A DNA stretch of 64,000 nt from contig JAFGIP010000008.1 of NCBI GenBank assembly GCA_016929525.1, forward strand, positions 49,068 to 113,067, in the 5' to 3' direction. Under the pieces are notes generated by a model, which ran no database searches, was not told the origin of the DNA, and saw only the letters and a program-made list of their open reading frames with translations. The position numbers were made by a program, and so were the translations under genes. The stretch is from Bacteroidales bacterium. Its GTDB lineage: Bacteria; Bacteroidota; Bacteroidia; Bacteroidales; UBA10428. Below are positions 8,387 through 16,846 of the stretch, piece after piece; the first letter of the stretch is position 1, and each line of letters opens with the position of its first letter.

Positions 8387-8774
8387 AGATACAAATTATC
8401 GGAATGTTTCAATTTACTTGATTGCATGCCGTATTTTCACCAACTAGTTAATAAACGCAACTCATTTTGTTAAATTATTTCGATTATCACCCCATATATT
8501 TGGAGATAAACAAATTTAATTGCTCCGTTTATCATATCCTTATATTCCTCTTTAATAATTCCCTACTTCAAATTACAATTTTACGCTATAAAATCAAATT
8601 CAGATATTCTCCTTTCGCCTTCCCAACTGCTCCTGTTAAGTTTTCACGAAGGAATAATGTGAAGAAATAAAGCTTAACAGGAAGATCATGGTATTGTATC
8701 AGGTATACTTGTAATTAAACAGGAAAGCCTCCGGGATCCACAGGAAGAATTCCGGGGGCTGTTCCCGTTAATAT
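8387..8774. other. Gene-free stretch with an inverted repeat
   Basis: About 390 bases with no credible gene; the 67-residue plus-strand frame at 8467-8670 has no motif or promoter. It contains the inverted repeat at 8631-8682 and a weaker GC-rich one at 8726-8760. The latter (AGCCTCCGG against CCGGGGGCT) has no T-run. Confidence 0.45.
8631..8682. repeat. Inverted repeat with perfect 10-bp arms
   Basis: TCCTGTTAAG at 8631-8640 pairs perfectly with CTTAACAGGA at 8673-8682. Inside, TTCAC (8643-8647) pairs with GTGAA (8659-8663). The pair of nested stems suggests a hairpin or a small palindromic element rather than chance. Confidence 0.6.
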
Positions 8775-8806
8775 AAAAAAAAGCCAGACTGACAAGCCCG
8801 GCTTTC
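8775..8806 (-). terminator. Terminator of the GH97 gene
   Basis: Read on the minus strand, AAAGCC and GGCTTT flank a loop of about 13 bases and are followed by a T-run. It lies about 27 bases after the GH97 stop. Confidence 0.7.
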
Positions 8807-8832
8807 TTTATTATATTTTCTTTTGAAAATTA

Positions 8833-10863
8833 CTATTCCTCTTCCTCCACAACCTTCTCTGCAACAAATCTGATTGCCTGTCCGCCGCCCGGAGCAAGGT
8901 ATACCTGTATGCTGTCTTTCGAGGTTACAATTTTATCGTAAATATTTATAGAGTATGGATTTGTCTTCCAGTCTGCATCCTTTCCATCGGCATAAATTTG
9001 CGCTATATACTGTATATCTTTATCAAGAAATTTGAGTGAATATGCAAGCTGCCGGGGTTCTTCATTTGTGATACTTCCCAGATACCAGTCATTGCTGTTA
9101 CGGTCTTTTCTGACGATGGTAACAAATTCACCTATCTCACCATCCAGTGCTTTGGTGTCTTCCCAATCACAGACTACATCTTCAATGAATTTAAATGCAG
9201 GATTGCCCTCGTAATTTTCCGGCAGGTCGGCAGCCATCTGCAGAGGGCTGTAAATTACCACGTAATATGCCAATTGCTTTGCAAGGGTTGTATTAACCTG
9301 GTTATTCGGTCGTGACGGTAACATCATTTCAAAGATACCGGGAGTGTAATCCATCGGAGATGCAAGCATTCTGGTAAATACAAGAACAGGTACGTGCGAT
9401 GGTGCATTTCCGCCTTCACCGCCCCACACATTGTATTCCATACCCCGGGCTCCTTCACGGGTCATCAGGTTTGGCCATGTCCGTCTTAAACCACAGTCTT
9501 TGACGGGTTCGTGAATATCCATCATTATCCTGTATTTAGCAGCCATCTCAACAGTATTCTGATAATGTCTCACTCCGGCTTGTCCGTGGTGCCACTCATC
9601 TTTTTCAAGCTTATCACTAACATAACCTGTTTTTAGGTATCTTATACCAAGATCGTGATAATACTTGTAAGCATCTTCCATCTGATCTTCATAATTCAGG
9701 TGTGCACCATAAGTTTCATGATGCCCGACTATCTCAACACCCTTCGAATTAGCATATTCAACAACTTTTTCAAGATTGAAATCAGGGTATGCTTCTGTAA
9801 AACTAAAAACTCTGCCATCGTCAAGCCATTCACGGTCCCATCCCTGGTTCCAACCTTCAACTAGTACACCTTTTATACCATGTTTGGCTGCAAAATCGAT
9901 GTATTTTATTGCATTTTCGGTGGTGGCACCATGCTTCGGTCCCGATTCCCATGTACTTATACCCAGGTGCATCATCCACCATATTCCAATATATTTGGCA
10001 GGTTCAATCCAGGAGACGTCTTCTATTTTACTGGTATCATTTAAATTTAAGATCAGATAATTTGTTATCAGATCTGCAGGTTTCTCACCAACGGCGATCG
10101 TTCTCCAGGGTGAATTGAACGGAGTCTTCACATATGCTTTAATTCCGTTTTTCCAGGGAACCAGATCACATGCCAGAATATTGGTATCTGTTCTGAAAAT
10201 TGTCATACTTGGATAATCGTATAACGCTGCTTCGTGTATACATAAATAAAGTCCATCTTTCGTTTCAATGGTTAACGGCGTATGTACGGTATCCATTTCA
10301 GCAAGAGAAGTCTTTTTATGAACATACTCATAACGTTCCCGCCTGTATGCAGGGATCCACCAGGCATTCTCATTGGCTTTGGTGATGAACTGGGTTTTTT
10401 CGTCAATAACCTGAAATTCTTTTAAATTATCCTGCTCGGGAAACTCATAGCGAAAACCTAGGCCGTCGTTATATAAGCGAAAAGTTATATTTAATTTTCT
10501 TTCCAGACCCGACTTCTCTTTAAGAAAGACCGTAAGCTCGTGATATTTATTTTCTATTTCACGTACTTCACCCCATGGTTGTTCCCATGTTTCATTAAAT
10601 TCTCCAATTTTATTATCTGCCAAAATAAAATTTGAATCGAGATCATCCATTTCATTCAAAACAAACCCCAGGGCTGACTTTCTTATCACCGGTGATCCGT
10701 TCCTGTTCAGTTTATAATATGGAACTCCCCCATATTCGAGGTTAAATATCAACTGTAATCTATAATCCGGAGAACTGATTGCAATCTCATCCCACTCCCT
10801 GGTGCAACTCACAATAATTATTGTAACTAACGCACCGGTTAAAATTTTAAAAACATACCTCAT
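8833..10863 (-). CDS. Glycoside hydrolase family 97, lipoprotein
   Basis: A 676-residue protein of GH97, the family of the Bacteroides SusB alpha-glucosidase. A lipoprotein signal ends at Cys20 (IIIVSC). An N-terminal super-sandwich (about 30-280) precedes a TIM barrel (about 290-580) and a C-terminal beta domain. Conserved acidic residues are Glu383 (HHET), Glu452 (DIHEP), Glu470 (TRE) and Glu476 (GMEYN). Where the retaining members carry an Asp nucleophile (KxD), this protein has Gly413 (LKTG), as in the inverting members, so an inverting alpha-glucosidase is the better guess. There are no susC/susD genes nearby, so it is a lone enzyme. It ends with an acidic EEEE tail. Confidence 0.9.
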   Translation of the reverse strand: MRYVFKILTGALVTIIIVSCTREWDEIAISSPDYRLQLIFNLEYGGVPYYKLNRNGSPVIRKSALGFVLNEMDDLDSNFILADNKIGEFNETWEQPWGEVREIENKYHELTVFLKEKSGLERKLNITFRLYNDGLGFRYEFPEQDNLKEFQVIDEKTQFITKANENAWWIPAYRRERYEYVHKKTSLAEMDTVHTPLTIETKDGLYLCIHEAALYDYPSMTIFRTDTNILACDLVPWKNGIKAYVKTPFNSPWRTIAVGEKPADLITNYLILNLNDTSKIEDVSWIEPAKYIGIWWMMHLGISTWESGPKHGATTENAIKYIDFAAKHGIKGVLVEGWNQGWDREWLDDGRVFSFTEAYPDFNLEKVVEYANSKGVEIVGHHETYGAHLNYEDQMEDAYKYYHDLGIRYLKTGYVSDKLEKDEWHHGQAGVRHYQNTVEMAAKYRIMMDIHEPVKDCGLRRTWPNLMTREGARGMEYNVWGGEGGNAPSHVPVLVFTRMLASPMDYTPGIFEMMLPSRPNNQVNTTLAKQLAYYVVIYSPLQMAADLPENYEGNPAFKFIEDVVCDWEDTKALDGEIGEFVTIVRKDRNSNDWYLGSITNEEPRQLAYSLKFLDKDIQYIAQIYADGKDADWKTNPYSINIYDKIVTSKDSIQVYLAPGGGQAIRFVAEKVVEEEE

Positions 10864-11050
10864 TGCATCTTCAAATGTAGTTAATCGATAGTGCTGATAA
10901 AGTAATGAAAAAAAAAGCTAAGTAAAAAACCTACTTTTCAAAACATATAGAAATCAATTTTGTTTATATAACCCATTAACAGCAAATTAGCCTATCCGGT
11001 ATTTAAGATTTTTCTAAACACGAAATAGAAAATCCTGTAAATAAACTAAA

Positions 11051-12235
11051 TTAAATAAAGGTGATCTTTACTTTTTTCAGGAATTTTTCCTCAAGGATCA
11101 GCGCTATTCTTTTAACTACAGTTCTGCGTATTTCAAGTTCTACTCCCAAATCAGGATTCTGATGTGCCAGGTTAATTCGTGTTCCTATCAGAAACATTAT
11201 CTCATTACTCTCAATTATATGTTTTACAATAAGGTCGGCAGGTCCTTTCCCCGGAGCATAGTTGTTGTTATACTTCATCAGAATCTTTTCAACCTTGCTG
11301 AGTGTAAGTATGCCTTCCGTATACAAATCAATTCCTTCCATATACGAAAGCGGTGGCAGATCGCGATCTGTGATCTCCTGTCCATTTTCGATCTTGATAT
11401 TCAGTTCGCGTGCAATAATATCACCCGTTGTGGCACCCATTATAATTTTCTTCCCGCTAAATTCTTTCACCTGTTTTGCCATTGCCGAATCACGAGAGTT
11501 ATCATATGGTGGTCCGGTGCAAATTAACAACTCCCGGGGTTCTCTTAAATACACAATTCCGCATGATGTGTCGTCTTTTGCCTGAAAGCCGTCGTTTCTC
11601 AGAGAAGTATTTACTATTCGTGATGCCAGTTCATTTGCCGATATCTTCGGATTCCGTTTTGTCATGTCAATTGCAAAACGCGCTACATTATCGTTTCCCC
11701 AGCCAAAAGGAAAGCGCGGTGTACCTAATCCCGACTGAGTAACACCATCGGTAGTAAATATCAAGCGGTCATCCTTTTTAGCCTGGAAGCGTGCAACCCG
11801 CAGTTTCTTACCTGCATTGGATTCACCTTCAAGAATGATATTCCTGCGCCCGATTTCCATAACTTTCTTATCCCTGATAACAATACACTCCGGATTATCA
11901 TATTCCAGTATATTCGTAGACCCATCATAATCAATTTCGATAATTGTAAAGGTCGAATAATTCATTTTTCTTTCTCTGCACTCCGGCAAAGTCTTCATAA
12001 TTATTTCGGCTGTCTTCTCCGGTTCTTTATGTTCTTTGGTAAAATTCAGTGCCATTTTCGCAGTTAGTGTTGCAAGCACGCTGGCTTTAATTCCATGCCC
12101 CATCCCGTCGGATAATACGAGTACTATCCTGTCTTGCTCACGTACCCTTCCCGTAAGGAATACATCTCCGCATATACGTTCGCCATCATGATTTTTTTGC
12201 TGGCAATCTACCTCTATAAAAAACCTTTCCTGCAT
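11051..12235 (-). CDS. SpoIIE/PP2C-type serine phosphatase
   Basis: A 394-residue protein with a PP2C-like SpoIIE domain in the first half. Metal-binding signatures are visible: LSDGMGHG with Asp43, FTTDGVTQ near residue 165, and DDTSCGIVYL near 220. The second half (about 225-394) is a separate domain found with such phosphatases next to hydrogenase-type sensors. It should dephosphorylate a Ser/Thr-phosphorylated partner such as an anti-sigma-factor antagonist, but no STAS or HATPase kinase gene is adjacent. It is the third gene of the minus-strand redox operon, 94 bases after the iron-sulfur PAS gene. That spacer has degenerate TTGTTgaa-like repeats. Confidence 0.82.
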   Translation of the reverse strand: MQERFFIEVDCQQKNHDGERICGDVFLTGRVREQDRIVLVLSDGMGHGIKASVLATLTAKMALNFTKEHKEPEKTAEIIMKTLPECRERKMNYSTFTIIEIDYDGSTNILEYDNPECIVIRDKKVMEIGRRNIILEGESNAGKKLRVARFQAKKDDRLIFTTDGVTQSGLGTPRFPFGWGNDNVARFAIDMTKRNPKISANELASRIVNTSLRNDGFQAKDDTSCGIVYLREPRELLICTGPPYDNSRDSAMAKQVKEFSGKKIIMGATTGDIIARELNIKIENGQEITDRDLPPLSYMEGIDLYTEGILTLSKVEKILMKYNNNYAPGKGPADLIVKHIIESNEIMFLIGTRINLAHQNPDLGVELEIRRTVVKRIALILEEKFLKKVKITFI

Positions 12236-12329
12236 TTTTTTGTTGTTAAATTGTTGAACTGTTGAATCGTTAATTTATTTTGTCATCCTACATTAATTAA
12301 ACAATAACACAGTTAAACAATTACACATT

Positions 12330-14183
12330 TTATTTAGGTTTATCCTGCTCATAGAACTTAATCACCGAATTCAGCATTTTTTCTATATCCGAAGCTCCTT
12401 CACCCATAAGAAATCCTATCTGCTGAACCATTTCAAGGTTTTTATCGATGACTTCCGAAACACGTTTAATCACTTCTGCTCTCTGAACCTCGGGAGCTTT
12501 CATATCCCGAACAATACCTCCGGCTAACTGATTTTCGACTATCGGAAAGATTGAAAGATTCAGCAAAGAATCATTATGAATTACATCTCTGGTATCAATA
12601 GGTTCGGAGTTCGTTATTACGAATGAAAACAGGTTATATATCTCTGGTGAGAAGAGTTTTTTCAAATCAGCACCAACAAGTCCGGGAATAACTTCATTAA
12701 TTTCCCTGGCCTCCTCACCAAGTATTCTGCTAAATGTATTGTTGGCTTTAACAATTTTCAGTTGATAATCAACAACCACAATGCCAGCTCTTAAATTATC
12801 AAGAATTGCATTTGTGAGTTCCTGTGCCTGATGTGCTGAATCATGCTCCGAACGTACCTTTTCTTCCGACTCCTGAAGTGCCTTTCTTGTTTTAGTAATT
12901 TTCTCGTTAAGTTCTTTAAGAGATTCATCGTAGTTCTTTGTATTTCGTACAGCATATGCGTGGCACATTTCAGGTACTACGATGCCTTTTGCCATATCAA
13001 CAGCAAATTCTTCACAGGTCGAATATCCGCATTGCTGACAATTAGAATAATCATCATCCTTTTTACCAAGTATCTGCAGAGCTTCTTCTATCTTTTCTTT
13101 GGGGGGGGGTGGCAAACGTTGGTCATTGGCCTTATAAGAACGTTTAAAATCTAATGAACCATATTCATCCAGGTCGTTATACCACTCGGCACGGAAAAAG
13201 TTTTTGATCCGTTTATTTGCATATTTTATTATGAGATGTTCTTTAAGAAGTTTATTCCCGCGACTGGTAATCCCCGGCCCGGATAAAGCATTTCCGTATG
13301 TTACATGTAAATGCCGGTGAATTACTTTGACATTATTTTCGAATTCACGAATTGATTCAAGCATAGCTGTTTTACCTTCGACACTAATAACATGTGTAGT
13401 AAGCAGGTTCTCGTCAATATCTGCTGCCTGAATAAGTCCGTTTCTTAATGGATAAAGTGAACCTTTAAAACCCAGGGGTGCATCAAAATCTGAATAATCT
13501 ACTATGTTTTCATCTATATTAAATTCCTTGAAAAGTTTTCTCAGTTCTGGAAATATAATCATGCAGTCGATTTTACCATCATCATTATATAATAGAATCT
13601 CATCCTTATCAGCGATATTTGAACCTATGTAAATAATTTTAGCTTTGTCACCATGCTTCTTATGAATAACTTTAGCCATTGCTATTTTAGGTGAAATAAA
13701 AGGAGTAAGATTATTGATCAGATTAGGATGGTACTTTTCTATATAATTCACTACAACAGGGTCAAAAGAAGTTATGTAATATCTGCCCTTAAAATCACTA
13801 AATAAATTAAGGTACTTCATTGCAATCAGGTCGGCACCGAATGAAAGTTCGTAAACATGAGCGATGCCTAATGATTTAATCATTTGCACAAACTTGCGAT
13901 AATCGGTTATATCATCAAATTCGGCTGCTATACCTGTTGATACAATTGCAGCAACTTCCTTGTTCAATTTCAGGATATTCTTTGCCTCTTCTATCGATGA
14001 TCGGTATTCGATTGCATTTGGAGCGCAAGAATCAACACAAGCCCCGCAACCTATACACCTGTTTATATTGATCTCCGGAGATAATCCATTCGGAACTGCC
14101 CTTATTGCTTTTACCGGACAAATTCTGACACAGGTAAAACAGTTGGTACATTTATCGGGTAATATTTCTACTAAAGGTTTCAA
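12330..14183 (-). CDS. [FeFe]-hydrogenase-like iron-sulfur PAS sensor with degenerate H-cluster site
   Basis: A 617-residue multidomain protein. Residues 12-22 and 43-53 hold two CxxCxxCxxxC [4Fe-4S] motifs. Residues 70-330 resemble the hydrogenase H-cluster domain, yet the ligand cysteines are gone: the usual TSCCP is TSFDP (138-142), the second motif reads IGSNIADKDE (186-195), and the third is GNALSGPGIT (297-306). Residues 382-407 form another four-Cys Fe-S motif. A coiled stretch (415-450) leads to a PAS domain (about 455-570). The layout matches sensory group-D hydrogenases, which are linked to SpoIIE phosphatases, but catalysis on H2 looks impossible here. It probably senses redox state through its clusters and signals to the phosphatase. 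Confidence 0.8.
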   Translation of the reverse strand: MKPLVEILPDKCTNCFTCVRICPVKAIRAVPNGLSPEININRCIGCGACVDSCAPNAIEYRSSIEEAKNILKLNKEVAAIVSTGIAAEFDDITDYRKFVQMIKSLGIAHVYELSFGADLIAMKYLNLFSDFKGRYYITSFDPVVVNYIEKYHPNLINNLTPFISPKIAMAKVIHKKHGDKAKIIYIGSNIADKDEILLYNDDGKIDCMIIFPELRKLFKEFNIDENIVDYSDFDAPLGFKGSLYPLRNGLIQAADIDENLLTTHVISVEGKTAMLESIREFENNVKVIHRHLHVTYGNALSGPGITSRGNKLLKEHLIIKYANKRIKNFFRAEWYNDLDEYGSLDFKRSYKANDQRLPPPPKEKIEEALQILGKKDDDYSNCQQCGYSTCEEFAVDMAKGIVVPEMCHAYAVRNTKNYDESLKELNEKITKTRKALQESEEKVRSEHDSAHQAQELTNAILDNLRAGIVVVDYQLKIVKANNTFSRILGEEAREINEVIPGLVGADLKKLFSPEIYNLFSFVITNSEPIDTRDVIHNDSLLNLSIFPIVENQLAGGIVRDMKAPEVQRAEVIKRVSEVIDKNLEMVQQIGFLMGEGASDIEKMLNSVIKFYEQDKPK

Positions 14184-14257
14184 TAATTCTGAAATTTAAT
14201 GCTCCATTAAAGTTATTTTAATTCTTACTCGGTGCAAGATTTAATTATTATCGGTTA

Positions 14258-14518
14258 TTATTGTTTTATATACTCTGCTAATCCCGTATCAAGTATTTTT
14301 TCTATGTTTTCACTCGAAATTTTCTGAAATAACCGTGTCCCGATGAACAGGTTTGGCCCCTCGCTGCAGTTGCCGCTGCAATGATCTCCTTTAAATTCGA
14401 CTTTATCTTCAAGTTGTCTTACTTTAATATATTTTTGAATCCGGGCAATCATTTGCTGATTACCCCTTGCAAAACAAGAGCTGCCTAAGCAAATTGTGAT
14501 CTTAACTTTACGCAACAT
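14258..14518 (-). CDS. Thioredoxin-like [2Fe-2S] ferredoxin (NuoE-like)
   Basis: An 86-residue protein with the thioredoxin-like ferredoxin pattern of NuoE/HydC subunits: Cys10 and Cys15 (CLGSSC) and Cys47 and Cys51 (CSGNC), which would bind one [2Fe-2S] cluster. It is the first gene of the minus-strand redox operon, 74 bases before the hydrogenase-like gene, and lies divergent to rex. It probably passes electrons to, or reports redox state to, the iron-sulfur PAS protein. Full-length NuoE has an extra helical N-terminus, which is absent here. Confidence 0.82.
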   Translation of the reverse strand: MLRKVKITICLGSSCFARGNQQMIARIQKYIKVRQLEDKVEFKGDHCSGNCSEGPNLFIGTRLFQKISSENIEKILDTGLAEYIKQ

Positions 14519-14622
14519 TATATTAATGTTTGGAAGTTCTGAATATAACCAATTTTAGTGTTTAAAAAAATACTGCCCTGAAAATCCATCCAATTTCCAA
14601 TAATAACTATTTTAGTCGAACG

Positions 14623-14636
14623 AAAGCAATTGCTTT
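14623..14636. promoter_or_regulatory. 14-bp perfect palindrome before rex
   Basis: AAAGCAATTGCTTT is a perfect palindrome 15 bases before the rex ATG, in the spacer shared with the divergent redox operon. It is a candidate operator, possibly for Rex autoregulation, although it does not match the usual TTGTGA-type Rex box. Confidence 0.35.
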
Positions 14637-14651
14637 TAGTTAAACTCTGCA

Positions 14652-15275
14652 ATGAAAAAACTACCTGAAAAAACCGTCGAGAGACTTAGCGAATACCGGA
14701 GAACATTATATCAATGTCTTGATGAAGGGAAAACAAAAATTTATTCTCATGAATTGGCTGATCTGCATAACATTACAGCTGTTCAGGTGAGGCGCGATAT
14801 TATGTTTATCGGATACTCAACCAGGCAGCGTAAAGGGTACGACGTTGAAGAGCTCATCAATGTTATCAGCAAGATTATTGATACCCGGGAAGAGATGAAC
14901 GTAGCAGTTATAGGATTAGGAAACCTTGGCAAAGCCATTTCAACTTACTTTATTGGCAAACGTGCCAAGCTAAATCTGGTTGCAACATTCGATCTTGATC
15001 CCAAGAAAATTGGCAGTAAAACAGGTGAAGTTGAATGTTATTCCATCGACCGGCTCAGAGAAATTGTAGTAAGTAAGAACATTTCAATTGCAATTCTGAC
15101 AGTTCCGACCTACTCGGCTAAGGATGCAGTTAAAGCATTAGTACAAACAGGGATAAAGGGAATTCTGAATTTTACTACTGTAAATCTTAATGTACCAAAA
15201 GATATTTACCTTGAAGAATATGATATGATAACTTCTCTTGAAAAAGTGGCTTATTTCGTTAAGCATATTAAATAA
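14652..15275 (+). CDS. rex: Redox-sensing transcriptional repressor Rex
   Basis: A 207-residue protein with an N-terminal winged helix (about 1-75; LPEKTVERLSEYRRTLYQCL and ITAVQVRRDIMFIGY are family hallmarks). A Rossmann NAD(H)-binding domain follows (VIGLGNLGKA near 92-101, FDLDPKKIG after). Rex releases DNA when NADH rises. Length is normal. It lies divergent to the [2Fe-2S]/hydrogenase-like/phosphatase operon, making that operon a plausible target. Confidence 0.92.
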   Translation: MKKLPEKTVERLSEYRRTLYQCLDEGKTKIYSHELADLHNITAVQVRRDIMFIGYSTRQRKGYDVEELINVISKIIDTREEMNVAVIGLGNLGKAISTYFIGKRAKLNLVATFDLDPKKIGSKTGEVECYSIDRLREIVVSKNISIAILTVPTYSAKDAVKALVQTGIKGILNFTTVNLNVPKDIYLEEYDMITSLEKVAYFVKHIK

Positions 15276-15281
15276 TTAACG

Positions 15282-15758
15282 ATGCCGGGGTTAAATTTCT
15301 GCTCTACTGTAATCTTTGTAAAGAATATTGAAGCTTCCATGAAGTTTTATATTGAAATATTAAATCAGGTAATTAAACATGACTTCGGATTGAATATCAT
15401 GTTTAAAAGCAATCTTTCTTTATGGCAGATCAGCGATTCTCATGAGATAAGTTCAGTTGCAGGATCAAGTAATAAAGAAAACAAGTTTGAACTTTATTTC
15501 GAGACAGATGATATTGATAAGGAAGCTTCCAGGTTAAAACTCCAAAAAGTTAAATTCTTTCATGATATTAAAACCGAACCCTGGGGGCAGAAAACGATCA
15601 GATTCTTCGATCCCGACAGCCACCTGATAGAAATCGGTGAAGAATTCAGTATTTTCCTTCGGCGTATCTTTCTGGAAACCGGCTCTCTAAAAGAAACATC
15701 TAGAAAAACAGGAGTTCAGGTGAATCTGATAAGAGAAACCCTGAAGCTTTCAAAATAA
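15282..15758 (+). CDS. VOC (glyoxalase/bleomycin-resistance-like) protein with C-terminal extension
   Basis: A 158-residue protein that follows rex by 6 bases and is probably co-transcribed. Residues 1-118 are a vicinal-oxygen-chelate domain (STVIFVKNIEASMKFYIEIL at the start, FFDPDSHLIEIGE at the end). The last 40 residues (LRRIFLETGSLKETSRKTGV) look like a small helix-turn-helix or helical tail. Metal ligands are not clear: only His and Glu near the end of the domain stand out. Function is unknown. Confidence 0.7.
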   Translation: MPGLNFCSTVIFVKNIEASMKFYIEILNQVIKHDFGLNIMFKSNLSLWQISDSHEISSVAGSSNKENKFELYFETDDIDKEASRLKLQKVKFFHDIKTEPWGQKTIRFFDPDSHLIEIGEEFSIFLRRIFLETGSLKETSRKTGVQVNLIRETLKLSK

Positions 15759-15776
15759 AGTATACCAATTACGACT

Positions 15777-16115
15777 CTAATTCTGCAGGACTCCTCCTCT
15801 TTCAGTAATTTCCTTAACAAGAAGCTCGTTTGTAATCAATTCCGGATCGACCGTAAATACTGCTGTGCAATCAGTTTTTGAAAGAATCAGTTTATCGACA
15901 CCTTCAACCTGGAAAATTATTTTCCATATTGAATCGGTAATAATGCTGTCCTGTAATCCAATTACTTTGTATTTGTATGATACAAGTCCATCAGGTTCCT
16001 GGATTGCAATGGTCCCGGCTTCAGATTTGTCCTTTTTACCAATGTTGCAGGCAGCAAGTGTAATTACGGCTAATACGATTAAGCAAAGTTTTTTCATTTT
16101 CAAATAATAATTCAT
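15777..16115 (-). CDS. Small lipoprotein with an HMA-like (ferredoxin-fold) domain
   Basis: A 112-residue lipoprotein; the signal ends LAACN (Cys near 23). The C-terminal 65 residues read like a heavy-metal-associated ferredoxin fold (IIFQVEGVDKLILSKTDCTAVF, then ELLVKEITERGG), but the metal-binding CxxC is absent. Its ATG overlaps the stop codon of the transporter gene in a TAATG junction, so the two are translationally coupled. An internal ATG at 16097 would also preserve the lipobox. A metal-handling accessory role for the transporter is inference. Confidence 0.65.
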   Translation of the reverse strand: MNYYLKMKKLCLIVLAVITLAACNIGKKDKSEAGTIAIQEPDGLVSYKYKVIGLQDSIITDSIWKIIFQVEGVDKLILSKTDCTAVFTVDPELITNELLVKEITERGGVLQN

Positions 16116-16837
16116 TATAATCCCAGAAATAAAATCCCAATTCCGCTTAAAAGCAACATAGCCCCTGCTAAGACATGGGTATATCTTTCAAGCTTTTTGA
16201 GGTTGACTAAGTTAATACCTTTTTGAAGTAAAAAAACAATGGTAAGCATTGTAATTATTGTTACAACTGAAAAAACCACAGAAACAATTATTGCCTCTGA
16301 AATGCTCCCGCGTTCCTCAACAACAGGATAAATAATGACCGGAATTAAAGGTTCGCAAGGACCCAGTACAAAAATAATGAAAAGTACCCAGGGCGTAATA
16401 TTTATCGCTTTCTCCCCTGAGTGCAAATGATCATGTTCGTTTGCATGCGAATGCATATGCTCATGAACTACTCCTCCGTTGTGCAAATGTAAATGCTTAT
16501 GTGGTCTGCGCTGGTAAGCCCTGTAAATACCCCATGCCATATAAATGAATCCGAACAGTGCGAATGCCCATGCCGCCCAGTCACCTCTTATACTTTCAAT
16601 ATCAGTAAGCTTTGTTACACCTATTCCGAGTGCTATACCTGCAAAACCCAGGGCTACAGAACTGACTACATGACCAACCCCGCAAACAGCTGTTATCGAT
16701 AATGTCCTGGTCATGGACCAGTTTCTGGCTTTTGACATAAATACAAACGGAATATAATGGTCGGGACCAAGGAAAGTATGAACAAAGCCTAAAAGTGCAC
16801 CTGTGGCTGAAAAATACACAATCTGATCTGTAATCAT
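16115..16837 (-). CDS. NicO/TauE-like metal-type membrane transporter with His-rich loop
   Basis: A 240-residue protein with about six membrane helices. An early GFVHTFLGPDHYIPF segment resembles the HxxxxDH helix of NicO/UreH-type nickel-cobalt transporters. A His-rich loop (about residues 110-143; HKHLHLHN, HEHMHSH, HDHLHSG) is typical of metal transport. A later FVLGPCEPLIP motif matches the family's proline-cysteine turn. It is coupled to the HMA-like lipoprotein gene. The metal could be Ni, Co, Cu or Zn; nikR at 61796 makes nickel possible but the genes are 45 kb apart. Confidence 0.75.
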   Translation of the reverse strand: MITDQIVYFSATGALLGFVHTFLGPDHYIPFVFMSKARNWSMTRTLSITAVCGVGHVVSSVALGFAGIALGIGVTKLTDIESIRGDWAAWAFALFGFIYMAWGIYRAYQRRPHKHLHLHNGGVVHEHMHSHANEHDHLHSGEKAINITPWVLFIIFVLGPCEPLIPVIIYPVVEERGSISEAIIVSVVFSVVTIITMLTIVFLLQKGINLVNLKKLERYTHVLAGAMLLLSGIGILFLGL

Positions 16838-16846
16838 GCGAATAAG

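Noticed and set aside
8467..8670. A 67-residue plus-strand frame after the antitoxin gene
   Set aside because: Low-complexity composition, no motif, and it ends within an inverted repeat.
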